From NCBI GenBank assembly GCA_016786865.1, contig JAEUVE010000019.1, positions 229,725-293,724 on the forward strand: a DNA stretch of 64,000 nt. Direction: 5' to 3'. This DNA comes from Sediminibacterium sp. (lineage in GTDB: Bacteria > Bacteroidota > Bacteroidia > Chitinophagales > Chitinophagaceae). How positions within the stretch are numbered: the first letter of the stretch is position 1; every line of letters starts with the position of its first letter. Under the pieces are notes generated by a model that was not told where the DNA came from, ran no database searches, and was given only the letters and a program-made list of their open reading frames with translations. This document shows, piece by piece, positions 8,655 to 18,170 of this stretch. The translations under genes were made by a program, and so were the position numbers.

Positions 8655-10271
8655 ATGAGTTTATTCAGAAAAAAGTCATTGTCCGATATGCTGGCAATGG
8701 CTGATGATTCAGGAAAAGGGCTTAAAAGGACCCTCGGTGCAGGCAACCTTGTTGCACTTGGAATCGGGGCCATCATCGGCGCCGGCTTGTTTGTAAGAAC
8801 CGCAGCTGCATCCGCAGAAGCCGCGGGTCCGGCCGTTACACTTTCATTTATCGTTGCAGCCATTGGTTGTGCATTTGCCGGTTTGTGTTATGCAGAATTT
8901 GCTGCCATGATCCCCATTGCGGGAAGTGCGTATGCATACAGTTACGTAACCATGGGCGAATTGATCGCCTGGATTATCGGATGGGCATTGATTATGGAAT
9001 ACGCGCTGGGTGCGGCAACCGTATCCATTGCATGGAGCGAATACCTCAACAACCTGCTGGGGGGATCCATTCCGTATGAATGGTGCCACTCACCGTTCGA
9101 AGCTTTGCACAAAGTAACCGGTGATGCTGTAGCGCAAATCACCGCATTTATGCCGGAAGCTGCTAAATCTGTAAAGAACGGAATACTGATCCTCAGCGAC
9201 GATCAGTTCAATACCCTGCCAGCCAACCTGGCTTCTACAGTTGAAATCACCACAGGTATCATGAATGCACCAGCGCTGATCATTCTGTTGTTGCTGACCT
9301 TGTTGCTGATTAAAGGTTCTCAGGAATCTGCCATCGTAAACATGATCATCGTATTTATTAAAGTAGCCATTGTGTTGTTGTTCATTGGCTTTGGCTGGCA
9401 GTTCATCAAACCCGAAAACCATACTCCTTACCTGATTCCGGAAGGAACCATCGGACACGACGGATTCTTCAAATGGGGATGGGGCGGTGTACTCGGCGGC
9501 GCGGCCATCGTATTCTTTGCCTTTATTGGCTTTGATGCCGTTTCCACTGCTGCGCAGGAAGCCAAGAATCCCAAGAGAGACATGCCGATCGGTATCCTCG
9601 GATCACTGGTGGTATGTACCATTCTCTATGTGTTGTTTGGCCATGTACTGACCGGTGTAGCACACTACAGCGAATTCAAAACTGCTGGTAAGGAAGCTTC
9701 TGTAGCTTATGCCATCCAAACCTATATGAAAGGCTATGAGTGGCTGGGAACCAGCGTAACCGTAGCCATCCTGGCTGGTTTCTCCTCTGTAATCCTCGTG
9801 ATGCTGATGGGCCAGAGCCGGATCTTCTACACCATGAGTAATGATGGGCTGATTCCTAAAGCATTTGGCGTACTGCATCCCAAATACAAAACCCCATACA
9901 AGGCCAACTGGATTCTCTTTGTTTTTGTAGGCCTGTTTGCCGCGTTTGTTCCGGGCAGCGTTGCCGGAGATCTGACCAGCTTTGGTACCCTGTTTGCCTT
10001 TGTACTGGTAAGCATTGGTGTATGGATTCTGCGTAAAAAATCTCCTGAAATTGAGCGTCCGTTCAAAACACCATTGGTTCCATTGGTACCAATTCTGGGA
10101 GCGGTGGTATGCCTGGGCATGATCATAGCCCTAGACCAACAAACCCTGAAAGTGGCGTTTGGCTGGATGGCTCTCGGTCTGCTGGTGTATTTCGGGTACA
10201 GCCGCAAGCGCAGCAAGCTGCGTAACCCGGGTGAAATTGTTCCCCACGCTTCAGATTTTGAGAAACACTAG
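8655..10271 (+). CDS. APC superfamily amino acid permease (cationic amino acid transporter-like)
   Basis: Inner-membrane permease of 538 residues with about 12-14 predicted helices. The N-terminus has NLVALGIGAIIGAGLFVRTA, the helix 1 substrate-binding motif of APC carriers (GxGxIIGxG-like), and IPIAGSAYAYSYVTMGE follows as the typical helix 3 region. FIGFDAVSTAAQEAKNPKRDMPIGI is the conserved loop after TM6 in the cationic amino acid transporter branch. A terminator follows at 10287. No linked metabolic gene fixes the substrate. Confidence 0.85.
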   Translation: MSLFRKKSLSDMLAMADDSGKGLKRTLGAGNLVALGIGAIIGAGLFVRTAAASAEAAGPAVTLSFIVAAIGCAFAGLCYAEFAAMIPIAGSAYAYSYVTMGELIAWIIGWALIMEYALGAATVSIAWSEYLNNLLGGSIPYEWCHSPFEALHKVTGDAVAQITAFMPEAAKSVKNGILILSDDQFNTLPANLASTVEITTGIMNAPALIILLLLTLLLIKGSQESAIVNMIIVFIKVAIVLLFIGFGWQFIKPENHTPYLIPEGTIGHDGFFKWGWGGVLGGAAIVFFAFIGFDAVSTAAQEAKNPKRDMPIGILGSLVVCTILYVLFGHVLTGVAHYSEFKTAGKEASVAYAIQTYMKGYEWLGTSVTVAILAGFSSVILVMLMGQSRIFYTMSNDGLIPKAFGVLHPKYKTPYKANWILFVFVGLFAAFVPGSVAGDLTSFGTLFAFVLVSIGVWILRKKSPEIERPFKTPLVPLVPILGAVVCLGMIIALDQQTLKVAFGWMALGLLVYFGYSRKRSKLRNPGEIVPHASDFEKH

Positions 10272-10286
10272 TTTTATTTAAGATAT

Positions 10287-10323
10287 AAAAAACCGCTCCA
10301 GCCTTCGTTGGAGCGGTTTTTTT
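10287..10323 (+). terminator. Rho-independent terminator after the APC permease gene
   Basis: AACCGCTCCA (10291-10300) pairs with TGGAGCGGTT (from 10309) around an 8-base loop. It is preceded by an A-run and followed by a T-run, so it could act in both directions. Confidence 0.9.
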
Positions 10324-10356
10324 ATGCGCATTATTGGCAGCTAAGTTGGTAAACGT

Positions 10357-10364
10357 TAATTTTG
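10357..10364 (+). promoter_or_regulatory. Bacteroidota promoter of the yebC gene
   Basis: TAATTTTG matches the TAnnTTTG -7 consensus exactly. A TTG at 10334-10336, 20 bases upstream, could be the -33 element. The ATG follows at 10387, leaving a short leader. Confidence 0.55.
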
Positions 10365-10386
10365 CCCTCCGAAATCAATCAGAACT

Positions 10387-11109
10387 ATGGGAAGGATTTT
10401 TGAAGTACGTAAAGCAACCATGTTTGCCCGTTGGGACAGAATGGCCAAGCAGTTTACCCGTGTAGGTAAAGAAATTGTAATTGCGGTTAAAGCCGGCGGA
10501 CCGGACCCTGCCACCAACCCCGCCCTGCGTCGTTGTTTTCAGAATGCCCGTAGCGTAGGGATGCCAAAGGACCGTGTGGAGGCAGCGATCAAAAGAGCGC
10601 AGGGTAAAGACACTTCCAACTACGAAGAAATTTTATACGAAGGATATGCTCCGCATGGGGTTGCACTGTTGGTGGAAACCGCTACCGACAACCACGTACG
10701 TACCGTAGCAAACGTAAAAAGTCATTTCAATAAAGGCCATGGCGCCATGGGGAATACCGGAAGCGTAAGTTTCCAGTTTAAAAAAATGGGTGTGTTTAAA
10801 CTAAAGCCTGAAGGGCTGAATATGGACGACCTGGAACTGGAACTGATCGACCATGGGCTGGATGAGCTGGGAGAAAGCAACGACGACAACGGCAACCCGA
10901 TTTTAGTGCTCCGTTGTGCATTTACCGATTTTGGTAACCTGCAGAAAGCCCTGGAAGAAAAAAACATTACGCCTATCAGCGCAGAGCTGGAATGGATTCC
11001 TACCACTACTGTTCCCGTTACCGACGAACAGGCCGAAGATGTGAGCAAACTGATTGAACGGCTTGAACAGGACGAAGACGTGAACAAGGTATTCCACAAT
11101 ATGGCATAA
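10387..11109 (+). CDS. YebC/PmpR family protein
   Basis: A 240-residue cytoplasmic protein of the YebC/TACO1 family. These are described as DNA-binding regulators and, more recently, as translation factors that help ribosomes through proline stretches. It starts [21 protein letters not shown] and continues with [19 protein letters not shown] and NMPKDR-like [14 protein letters not shown], then [19 protein letters not shown]. All of these are family signatures. An exact -7 element lies 23 bases upstream. The DCC gene follows 12 bases downstream. Confidence 0.92.
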   Translation: MGRIFEVRKATMFARWDRMAKQFTRVGKEIVIAVKAGGPDPATNPALRRCFQNARSVGMPKDRVEAAIKRAQGKDTSNYEEILYEGYAPHGVALLVETATDNHVRTVANVKSHFNKGHGAMGNTGSVSFQFKKMGVFKLKPEGLNMDDLELELIDHGLDELGESNDDNGNPILVLRCAFTDFGNLQKALEEKNITPISAELEWIPTTTVPVTDEQAEDVSKLIERLEQDEDVNKVFHNMA

Positions 11110-11121
11110 GGCAATAGCGCC

Positions 11122-11532
11122 ATGATCAATAACCCCGATCACCCGATTGTACTCTTCGACGGTGTATGTAACTTATGCAACCGGAGTGTACAGCTCATTC
11201 TGCGCAACGACCCGGAAAAAAAATTCAGGTATGCTGCCCTGCAAAGCAGTTTTGGCCAACGTGTGCTCGAAGGAGCGGGATTGCCTGCAGACCAGCTGAA
11301 CACCCTGCTGCTGTTGAAGAATGGAAAATTGTACCGGAAATCGACTGCTGCATTGCTGATTGCAGCAGAATTGAGCGGGCTATGGCCGGTATTGTATGCA
11401 TTCACCATTCTTCCTGCATTTATCAGAGACCCCTTGTACGATCTGGTTGCCGGCAACCGCTACAGGCTGTTTGGCAAACAGGCTGCATGCATGGTTCCGG
11501 ATGCAAAAACAAAAGACCTCTTTCTGGACTGA
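11122..11532 (+). CDS. DCC family thiol-disulfide oxidoreductase-like protein
   Basis: Small protein of 136 residues from the DUF393/DCC family, named for the DxxCxxC motif, seen here as FDGVCNLCNRSVQ near the N-terminus. Further family features are FRYAALQS and the C-terminal DLVAGNRYRLFG. The fold is thioredoxin-like and a redox role is assumed, but substrates are not known. It lies 12 bases behind the YebC gene on the same strand and converges on the E1 gene with 14 bases between stops. Confidence 0.85.
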   Translation: MINNPDHPIVLFDGVCNLCNRSVQLILRNDPEKKFRYAALQSSFGQRVLEGAGLPADQLNTLLLLKNGKLYRKSTAALLIAAELSGLWPVLYAFTILPAFIRDPLYDLVAGNRYRLFGKQAACMVPDAKTKDLFLD

Positions 11533-11546
11533 AGCCTGCAGTAATT

Positions 11547-13937
11547 TTATTCCTGCATCATTTCGCGTGCTACGCGGATAATATCTTCTGCATTGGGTTT
11601 GCTGAAATAATCTCCATCACTTCCATAGCTCGGACGATGCGCCTGAGCAGTAAGGGTTCTGGGACTTACATCCAGCCATTTAAAGGCCTGCTGACCTTCT
11701 ATTACCTGGTTGTACATGTAGGCAGCTGCACCGCCGGGTACATCTTCGTCTACAAAAAGAATCCGGTTGGTCTTTTTCAGCGATTCAAGGATCAGGTGAC
11801 GGGTATCGAAAGGAAGCAGGGTCTGCACATCAATCACTTCACAACTGATGCCTTCTTTTTCCAGCCGGTCTGTAGCATCCTGAATGATTCTTAAAATAGA
11901 ACCGTAGGAAACAATCGTAAGGTCGGAGCCTTCCCTGATTACTTCAGGTACGCCCAGCGGAACCGTGTATTCCAGCAGATTGGCCGGCAATTTTTCTTTG
12001 AGGCGGTAGCCGTTCAGGCATTCGATTACGATGGCAGGATCATTGGCAGACAATAAAGTATTGTACATTCCTACTGCCTGTACCATATTTCTTGGCACAC
12101 ATACATACATACCGCGCAGGGAGTTGATGATCATGCCCAGCGGCGAGCCACTGTGCCAGATTCCTTCCAGACGGTGACCACGGGTACGTATGATCAGCGG
12201 ACAACTTTGCTGCCCCCTGGTTCTGAAATGGGTGGTGGAAACATCATCGCTCAGCACCTGCAATCCATAAAGCAGGTAATCGAGGTACTGGATTTCTGCA
12301 ATTGGCCGCAATCCGCGCAGGGAAAGGCCTACAGCCTGTCCTACGATGGTCAGTTCCCGGATACCGGTATCGGAAATACGGTCTGCTCCGTGCTTGTCCT
12401 GCAAACCGGCAAAGCCCTGGTTCACATCACCGATATGCCCCACATCTTCCCCAAAAGCATATACTTTGGGATTGTGTGTAAAGAGCGCATCAAAATATTT
12501 GTTCAATACTTCATAACCATTTACGGCAGGTGCATCAAAGGAAATCAGCGGTTTGATTTCATCCACCAGCAGGGCGCTTTTAGGTCCCTGGTTGTATAAA
12601 TGAGAGTTATAGAGTTTCCTGTTTTCTGCAAGCAATTCTTCGTAAAACAAACGCAGATCATTGATCGAAGGAGAATCCGGCGCAAGTTCAATAGACAGCG
12701 CCACGGAGCGCAATACATCTCTGCGCAGGGGTTCTTTTGCACCGGCCAGCTCTTTAGCCATCTGCTGCAGCTGATTGTACTTCTCCATATCGTTTACCAC
12801 CACTTCTCGCAGCAGGGTGGCTGCGTTGGCCGCCTGCTCCCGGATGGGGTTCATGTACTTTTCCCATGCTTTCATCCTGCTCTCCCTCACATATTCCTTT
12901 GCAGCTGCTTCAATATCTGCAACCTCTTCCTCGGTAGCCAGGTTGTTATCGAACATCCATTCCTTCATCTTCTTCAGGCAATCCCATTCTCTTTCCCATG
13001 TCAGCCTTTCGGGTGTTTTGTATCGTTCATGGCTACCGCTGGTAGAATGCCCCTGCGGCTGTGTTACTTCTTCTATATGAAACAAAGCGGGTACATGTGT
13101 TTCGCGCACACGCTGCAGCGCTTCTTCGAACACCTGACACATACCGGCATAATCCCAGGCCTTCAATTTATAAATGCGGATACCATTGGTATCTTCCTGC
13201 TTCTCCAATCCTTTTAATGCTTCTGAAATAGATCCCTTGGTAGTCTGGAAATTCTTAGGCACGGAAATGCCATAGCCATCGTCCCATACAAACACGGCCA
13301 GGGGAACCTGCAGCACACCGGCAGCGTTCATGGTTTCCCAGAAATGTCCTTCGGAGGTACTTGCATCACCGATGGTGCAGAAACAAATTTCATTGCCATT
13401 GTGACTGAGGTGATCGAACTCTCGCAAACGCTGGCCCTGCCGGAAACATTTGGAGGCATAAGCCAGACCCAGTGCGCGGGGCATCTGGGAAGCCGTAGGC
13501 GCCATGTCGGCAGAAATATTTTTGCGATTAGCCAGGTCGAGCCAGTTGCCGTTGTCGTCTACAATTTTAGTTGCAAAGTGCGCATTCATCTGGCGGCCTG
13601 CGCTGAATGGATCGTTCTTCACATCGGGATCGCCATACAACTGCGAAAAATATTGTTCCACTGTAGCCAGTCCGGCAGCGAACATAAAGGTTTGATCGCG
13701 ATAATAACCGCTTCTGAAATCACCTGGCTGAAAAAACTTCGCCATGGCCAGCTGTGCTACTTCCTTACCATCACCGAAAATGCCAAATTTGGCTTTACCG
13801 GTAAGCACTTCTCTTCTTCCAAGCAAACTAACTTCGCGGCTGATCACTGCCGTTTTATAATCTTCCAGAATGGTATTGCGAAACCCTTCGAAAGAAAGCA
13901 TGTCGTCTTTGTACTGAATAGCTGTAGGTGATTCCAT
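11547..13937 (-). CDS. Fused alpha-beta E1 component of a 2-oxoacid dehydrogenase
   Basis: Thiamine-diphosphate enzyme of 796 residues joining both E1 subunits of a branched-chain-type 2-oxoacid dehydrogenase in one chain. Residues about 60-370 are the alpha part, with the ThDP site FCTIGDASTSEGHFWETMNAA and the phosphorylation-loop-like TSGSHERYKTPE. Residues about 470-795 are the beta part, with VYAFGEDVGHIGDVNQG, GIRELTIVGQAVGLSLRG and the transketolase C-terminal domain (LTIVSYGS onward). No E2 or E3 gene is nearby. Whether the acceptor substrate is pyruvate or a branched-chain oxoacid cannot be read from sequence alone. An exact -7 element lies four bases before the ATG. Confidence 0.88.
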   Translation of the reverse strand: MESPTAIQYKDDMLSFEGFRNTILEDYKTAVISREVSLLGRREVLTGKAKFGIFGDGKEVAQLAMAKFFQPGDFRSGYYRDQTFMFAAGLATVEQYFSQLYGDPDVKNDPFSAGRQMNAHFATKIVDDNGNWLDLANRKNISADMAPTASQMPRALGLAYASKCFRQGQRLREFDHLSHNGNEICFCTIGDASTSEGHFWETMNAAGVLQVPLAVFVWDDGYGISVPKNFQTTKGSISEALKGLEKQEDTNGIRIYKLKAWDYAGMCQVFEEALQRVRETHVPALFHIEEVTQPQGHSTSGSHERYKTPERLTWEREWDCLKKMKEWMFDNNLATEEEVADIEAAAKEYVRESRMKAWEKYMNPIREQAANAATLLREVVVNDMEKYNQLQQMAKELAGAKEPLRRDVLRSVALSIELAPDSPSINDLRLFYEELLAENRKLYNSHLYNQGPKSALLVDEIKPLISFDAPAVNGYEVLNKYFDALFTHNPKVYAFGEDVGHIGDVNQGFAGLQDKHGADRISDTGIRELTIVGQAVGLSLRGLRPIAEIQYLDYLLYGLQVLSDDVSTTHFRTRGQQSCPLIIRTRGHRLEGIWHSGSPLGMIINSLRGMYVCVPRNMVQAVGMYNTLLSANDPAIVIECLNGYRLKEKLPANLLEYTVPLGVPEVIREGSDLTIVSYGSILRIIQDATDRLEKEGISCEVIDVQTLLPFDTRHLILESLKKTNRILFVDEDVPGGAAAYMYNQVIEGQQAFKWLDVSPRTLTAQAHRPSYGSDGDYFSKPNAEDIIRVAREMMQE

Positions 13938-13941
13938 AGGG

Positions 13942-13949
13942 CAAAAATA
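13942..13949 (-). promoter_or_regulatory. Bacteroidota -7 promoter element of the E1 gene
   Basis: On the minus strand the sequence is TATTTTTG, an exact TAnnTTTG match, ending four bases before the ATG at 13937. The geometry is the same as at lysA, which suggests a leaderless or nearly leaderless transcript. Confidence 0.45.
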
Positions 13950-14086
13950 ATGTTACGAGGCGAATAGCCTGCATTTATTCCATATAATCCATCAGTTGGT
14001 TTGCGAATCGTTAAATTCTCCTGATTTTGTTCTAAGATAAATCTTTAGTCATAAGATTCTGTAATTTTATCGGCGAAACAAAGTAT

Positions 14087-14479
14087 ATGAAACATTTATT
14101 ATTAATATCTGCTTTTTTTGCCATCAGTTCTGCACTGAGTGCACAAACCGTTTCGATCAAGAACGAAAAATACCAGATGGGCAAAATTCCTTATGGTAAG
14201 CCGGTGGAATACGTAGTGGAAATCACCAATACCGGAAAAGATACCCTGACCATGGAAACTGCCCGTGCAGGCTGTGGTTGCACCACGCCCAATTTTACGC
14301 CCAATCAGAAGTTTGGCCCCGGACAAACCGTAAAAGTCAACATCGTTTTCAACGGTTCCGTGCTGGGAAATTTCACCCGTTTCACCGACCTGGTTTTTTC
14401 CGGAGGAATGGTAAAGCAGGTTAGCTTCAGCGGAGAAGGCGTACAGGAAACAACAGCACCTAAAACAAAAAATCAATAA
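14087..14479 (+). CDS. DUF1573 domain protein, copy 1
   Basis: Secreted protein of 130 residues: signal peptide to about residue 20 (ending SALSAQ) and one Ig-like DUF1573 domain. The domain's mark GCGCTTPNFTP is present, with two nearby cysteines that may form a disulfide or bind metal. Function of the family is unknown; it is abundant in Bacteroidota periplasm and surface proteomes. The next gene, three bases downstream, encodes a second copy with the same architecture. Confidence 0.85.
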   Translation: MKHLLLISAFFAISSALSAQTVSIKNEKYQMGKIPYGKPVEYVVEITNTGKDTLTMETARAGCGCTTPNFTPNQKFGPGQTVKVNIVFNGSVLGNFTRFTDLVFSGGMVKQVSFSGEGVQETTAPKTKNQ

Positions 14480-14482
14480 CGT

Positions 14483-14863
14483 ATGAAATCATTTTTACTG
14501 GCATTGTGCCTGATTTCCGGAGTAAGTCTGTTTGCACAGACCGACATCCAGTTCAAAGAAACCAAACACAGTTTTGGCAAAATCAAAAAGAATGTGCCGG
14601 CTACCTACACATTCACGTTTACCAACAATGCCAATAAGCCGGTAGTGATTGAGTTCGCCAATGCCGAGTGTGGATGCACTACCCCCATTTATCCCAAAGC
14701 ACCTATTGCAAAAGGCAAAACCGGTACCATTCAGGTAACCTACAATGCAGCTACGATGGGTACATTCAAGAAGAATGTTGATGTAAAATTTGTTCATTCC
14801 AACCAGCCTTACACTTTAACCATCGACGGGGAAGTTGTAGAGCCCAAGACCAAGACTAAATAA
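14483..14863 (+). CDS. DUF1573 domain protein, copy 2
   Basis: Secreted protein of 126 residues with a signal peptide (to about residue 19, LFAQ) and one DUF1573 domain carrying ECGCTTPIYPKAPI. It resembles the preceding protein in length, domain order and the CGCTTP motif but differs through most of its sequence, so the pair looks like an old tandem duplication. It lies three bases after copy 1 and five bases before the aminotransferase, so the three are probably one transcript. Function unknown. Confidence 0.85.
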   Translation: MKSFLLALCLISGVSLFAQTDIQFKETKHSFGKIKKNVPATYTFTFTNNANKPVVIEFANAECGCTTPIYPKAPIAKGKTGTIQVTYNAATMGTFKKNVDVKFVHSNQPYTLTIDGEVVEPKTKTK

Positions 14864-14868
14864 AAAAC

Positions 14869-16062
14869 ATGTTATCAATCAGTCAGAGAGGCATAGAGAT
14901 GCCTGCTTCACCCATCCGGAAACTGGTACCTTATGCAGAAGCTGCCAAGAAGAAAGGAATCAAAGTATATCATTTAAATATTGGTCAGCCGGATATCGAA
15001 ACGCCGCCAGCCATTTTAGATGCAGTAAGGCACAGCGATTTTAAAGTGTTGGAATACAGCCACAGTGCAGGTAACGAGAGTTACAGAAAAAAACTGGTTG
15101 AGTATTACCAATCAGTGGGCATTTCGGTGAATCACCAGCAGATCATTGTAACCACCGGGGGTAGTGAAGCCATTCAGTTTGGATTCATGGCCTGCCTCGA
15201 TGCTGGCGACGAAGTCATTATTCCTGAACCCTTTTATGCCAACTACAATGGATTTGCAGTAGCAGCAGGCGTAAAAGTGGTTCCCATTACTTCCCGCATC
15301 GAAAACGGATTTGCGCTTCCGCCCATTGCAGATTTTGAAGCAAAAATTACCCCCAGGACCAAGGCAATTGTTATCTGCAATCCCAATAATCCTACCGGTT
15401 ATCTCTACAGCCGACAGGAAATGGAACAGTTGAAGGAACTGATCCTGAAACACAACCTCTACCTTTTTTCAGACGAAGCTTACCGCGAATTCTGCTACGG
15501 AGGCGAACAGGTCAGCGCCATGCATTTAACCGGCGTAGACGAGCATGTGATCATCATGGATACCATCAGCAAGCGCTACAGCGCCTGCGGAGGAAGAATT
15601 GGTGCATTTGTAACCAAAAACCAGCAGGTACTGGATGCTGTGATGAAGTTTGCGCAGGCAAGATTGAGCCCGCCCAGCTTTGCACAGATCGCAGCCGAGG
15701 CTGCCATTGACCTTCCTGCGGATTATTTTAAGGCGCCCAAGGCCGAATACCAGGCCAGAAGAGACCTGATTGTAAAAAGACTGAATGCCATGGAAGGGGT
15801 TTTCTGCCCCAATCCGGGAGGTGCCTTTTATGCAATGGCGAAACTTCCAATAGATGATGCCGACAAGTTTTGTCAGTGGTTATTGGAAGCATTCAGCTAC
15901 GAAAATCAAACAGTGATGCTGGCACCGGCTACCGGATTTTACGGAACACCGGGATTGGGTAAACAGGAAGTTCGGCTGGCATACGTATTAAATCTTTCCG
16001 ATATAGATAAAGCCATGGATTGCCTGGAGGCAGCCCTTCGGCAGTACCCAGGAAAAAAATAA
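14869..16062 (+). CDS. Class I PLP-dependent aminotransferase (aspartate aminotransferase-like)
   Basis: Fold-type I aminotransferase of 397 residues, cytoplasmic. Visible are YHLNIGQPDIETP, the pyridine-stacking region, CNPNNPTGYLYS, SDEAYREF with the PLP-nitrogen aspartate, and the Schiff-base lysine in DTISKRYSACGGRIG. The C-terminal EVRLAY supplies the substrate-carboxylate arginine. The sequence resembles the aspartate/aromatic subgroup I-gamma enzymes, but the amino donor cannot be assigned. Start five bases after the second DUF1573 gene. Confidence 0.85.
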   Translation: MLSISQRGIEMPASPIRKLVPYAEAAKKKGIKVYHLNIGQPDIETPPAILDAVRHSDFKVLEYSHSAGNESYRKKLVEYYQSVGISVNHQQIIVTTGGSEAIQFGFMACLDAGDEVIIPEPFYANYNGFAVAAGVKVVPITSRIENGFALPPIADFEAKITPRTKAIVICNPNNPTGYLYSRQEMEQLKELILKHNLYLFSDEAYREFCYGGEQVSAMHLTGVDEHVIIMDTISKRYSACGGRIGAFVTKNQQVLDAVMKFAQARLSPPSFAQIAAEAAIDLPADYFKAPKAEYQARRDLIVKRLNAMEGVFCPNPGGAFYAMAKLPIDDADKFCQWLLEAFSYENQTVMLAPATGFYGTPGLGKQEVRLAYVLNLSDIDKAMDCLEAALRQYPGKK

Positions 16063-16261
16063 TTTGAAATCCTTTAGGGGTATTTTCATATTACGATTTA
16101 TCACATGTTAAGTTTTTGTTACCGAATCGTCATTTTTTTGAGTGAATCATCCAATTATTTCTATTTTTTTTCTGAAAAACTCTGTTTTTTGCTAATTGAG
16201 TACTATATTTATGGCTCAAATAGCAGATAAAGACTCTCTTATAATGGCAAGCAATCGAAAA

Positions 16262-16295
16262 AATCCCTTCGTTTCTACGAGGGGATTCTTCTTTT
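16262..16295 (+). terminator. Hairpin with T-rich tail in the 16063-16360 gap
   Basis: AATCCCTTCG (16262-16271) pairs with CGAGGGGATT (16278-16287) with one G-U pair, followed by CTTCTTTT. It stands about 200 bases behind the aminotransferase and 65 bases before the next gene. The 298-base gap holds nothing else recognisable, is AT-rich, and contains no convincing ORF or tRNA. The hairpin could end a small RNA made within the gap. Confidence 0.55.
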
Positions 16296-16360
16296 AAGGA
16301 AAAATTGAACCCGGTTTTTGCATATTTGAGGTTGAAATCCGTTATTCTAGCGGAACAGTT

Positions 16361-17800
16361 ATGCATAAAATCCCCCCCATTCTCCTGATTCCGGCACTAC
16401 TGTGTTTTTGGACCATTCCCAATAGCGGAAAATCCCAAAATTACCATGCCCTGCACGGATCTTCCTTTGCAGGTGCAGCCAGTATGTTCAATAACCCGGC
16501 TTCTCCCATAAACAGCGTACACAAATGGGACCTCAACCTGTTTTCGTTGCAGGTGGCCAATTCCACCAACACAGCTTCCATCAAAAACGGGCGTATTCCG
16601 GCCTTAACCAATGCAGGCATCCGCATCACTCCGGGCACCCGGGAAAGATGGCTGCACCAGTATGTGAATATGGACCTGCTGAATGCCATGTACAAGATTA
16701 ATTCCAGAAACAGCCTGGCAGGCGGATTGAGGATCCGGCTTTACGACCACATCGGTACCAGTGCCGTGAATGTGCAGGACTCTGTTAACTCACTCAAAGG
16801 TTTTCTGATTGCCAACCGAAGAACAGATGCGATGCAGGGTATTGCCATCCACAGCGGATGGCTGGAAGGTAACCTGAATTACAGTTATGTATTCAAAGAA
16901 AATGCCGGGGGGAAACTGAGCGGAGGCATCACCCTGCAGATCATGAAAAATATCTCGGGCAGTTTTGCCCGGGTAAACAAACTGAGTTACCGGGAAACCA
17001 TCCTTCCCGGTGATACCATGTATTCGATGGTGGATGGTACGGGCAGCTTTGGGTATTCGGCCAACTACGACGCCACCAACAGCAATGCAGGTGCTGCAGA
17101 CAACGCAAAATCGGTTTTAAAACAATCGCTGACCAGTTTGGGTATCAGCATCGGAATGGAATACCTGATCTACGATACAGAAGCGGTTACCGGAGAGGGC
17201 GAACCGGCTCCTTACAAATGGAAGCTGGGAATCAGCCTGATGGACATCGGCAAAAGTACATATACCAACAGCAGGTATACCGGGCAGTTCAGCAATCCCG
17301 ACCAGACGGTTACCAACCAGGACCTGTACAATAAATTTCAATCGATCAATTCTGCCAGGAGCCTGAGAGATTCACTGGCTTCCGTGTTTCAAACAGTTAC
17401 CGCCCTGCCTTCCAAATTCAGCATCGCCGGTCCTTCCAGGATCATCCTGCAGGCAGACAGAAACCTGGGCAATCATTTTTATCTCAATGCACAGCTGAGC
17501 CTGAACCTCCGCAGCACTTACCGCTTTGATCAATTAAATACAAAGGAATTAAACCTGATCAGCATCACGCCCCGATGGGAAACCCTGAACTGGGGATTCT
17601 ATCTGCCCGTTCAATATAATACCCAGGGGCAATGGTGGCTGGGAGCCGCTTTCAAAGCCGGCCCGCTGGTTGCAGGAATGCACCATATCGGCCTCCTGAA
17701 AAGGGATGCTTCCCTCAACGGCGGGGGCTATATCATGCTGAGCATACACCCATTCCGGAAACGCAGTTATGGCACCAGACTGGATTGTATAACGAGGTGA
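16361..17800 (+). CDS. DUF5723-like outer-membrane protein
   Basis: A 479-residue protein with a signal peptide (cleavage near residue 25, GKSQN) followed by a region rich in alternating polar and hydrophobic strands with frequent GxxL/YxL patterns, as in outer-membrane beta-barrels. The opening of the mature protein, GSSFAGAASMFNNPASPINS, is the NPA-type start of Bacteroidota barrel families related to DUF5723 and PorV/FadL-like proteins. It stands alone, convergent with the cold-shock gene. The role is unknown; a surface or transport function is inferred. Confidence 0.55.
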   Translation: MHKIPPILLIPALLCFWTIPNSGKSQNYHALHGSSFAGAASMFNNPASPINSVHKWDLNLFSLQVANSTNTASIKNGRIPALTNAGIRITPGTRERWLHQYVNMDLLNAMYKINSRNSLAGGLRIRLYDHIGTSAVNVQDSVNSLKGFLIANRRTDAMQGIAIHSGWLEGNLNYSYVFKENAGGKLSGGITLQIMKNISGSFARVNKLSYRETILPGDTMYSMVDGTGSFGYSANYDATNSNAGAADNAKSVLKQSLTSLGISIGMEYLIYDTEAVTGEGEPAPYKWKLGISLMDIGKSTYTNSRYTGQFSNPDQTVTNQDLYNKFQSINSARSLRDSLASVFQTVTALPSKFSIAGPSRIILQADRNLGNHFYLNAQLSLNLRSTYRFDQLNTKELNLISITPRWETLNWGFYLPVQYNTQGQWWLGAAFKAGPLVAGMHHIGLLKRDASLNGGGYIMLSIHPFRKRSYGTRLDCITR

Positions 17801-17803
17801 GCC

Positions 17804-18010
17804 TTATTCTGCGCTCTGAATATTTCCGGCCTGCTTACCCTTCTTTCCGTCTACGATTTCAAAGGTAACTTTCTGGCCTTCTTTGAGCGATTTAAATCCA
17901 CCCATATTGATGGCAGAAAAGTGTGCAAACAGGTCTTCACCGCCATCGTCTGGCTTAATGAAACCAAAACCTTTTGCATCGTTGAACCATTTTACAGTAC
18001 CGGTAGGCAT
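17804..18010 (-). CDS. Cold-shock domain protein (CspA family)
   Basis: A 68-residue single cold-shock domain, an RNA/ssDNA chaperone. Both RNP motifs are present: [18 protein letters not shown] (RNP1 KGFGFI) and DLFAHFSAI (RNP2-like). The rest, [24 protein letters not shown], is standard. The stop lies three bases from the stop of the convergent outer-membrane gene. The 115-base region upstream to 18125 is AT-rich and could hold the structured leader usual for csp genes, but no specific element was identified. Confidence 0.95.
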   Translation of the reverse strand: MPTGTVKWFNDAKGFGFIKPDDGGEDLFAHFSAINMGGFKSLKEGQKVTFEIVDGKKGKQAGNIQSAE

Positions 18011-18170
18011 AATTATAATGTTTAAGAGAATAAATATACTCTTTTTTAAGACTTATTACAATAATTGAAAAAGAGACACCGCTAAATAAATTAAATTAGC
18101 ATACCACGCAACCATCTGCAACCATTTGTCGTATTGGTTAATAAAAAGGATAAGTCTCCGTTTGGCAGCA

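Noticed and set aside
12600..13217. Plus-strand open frame of 205 codons
   Set aside because: Antisense shadow of the fused E1 gene.
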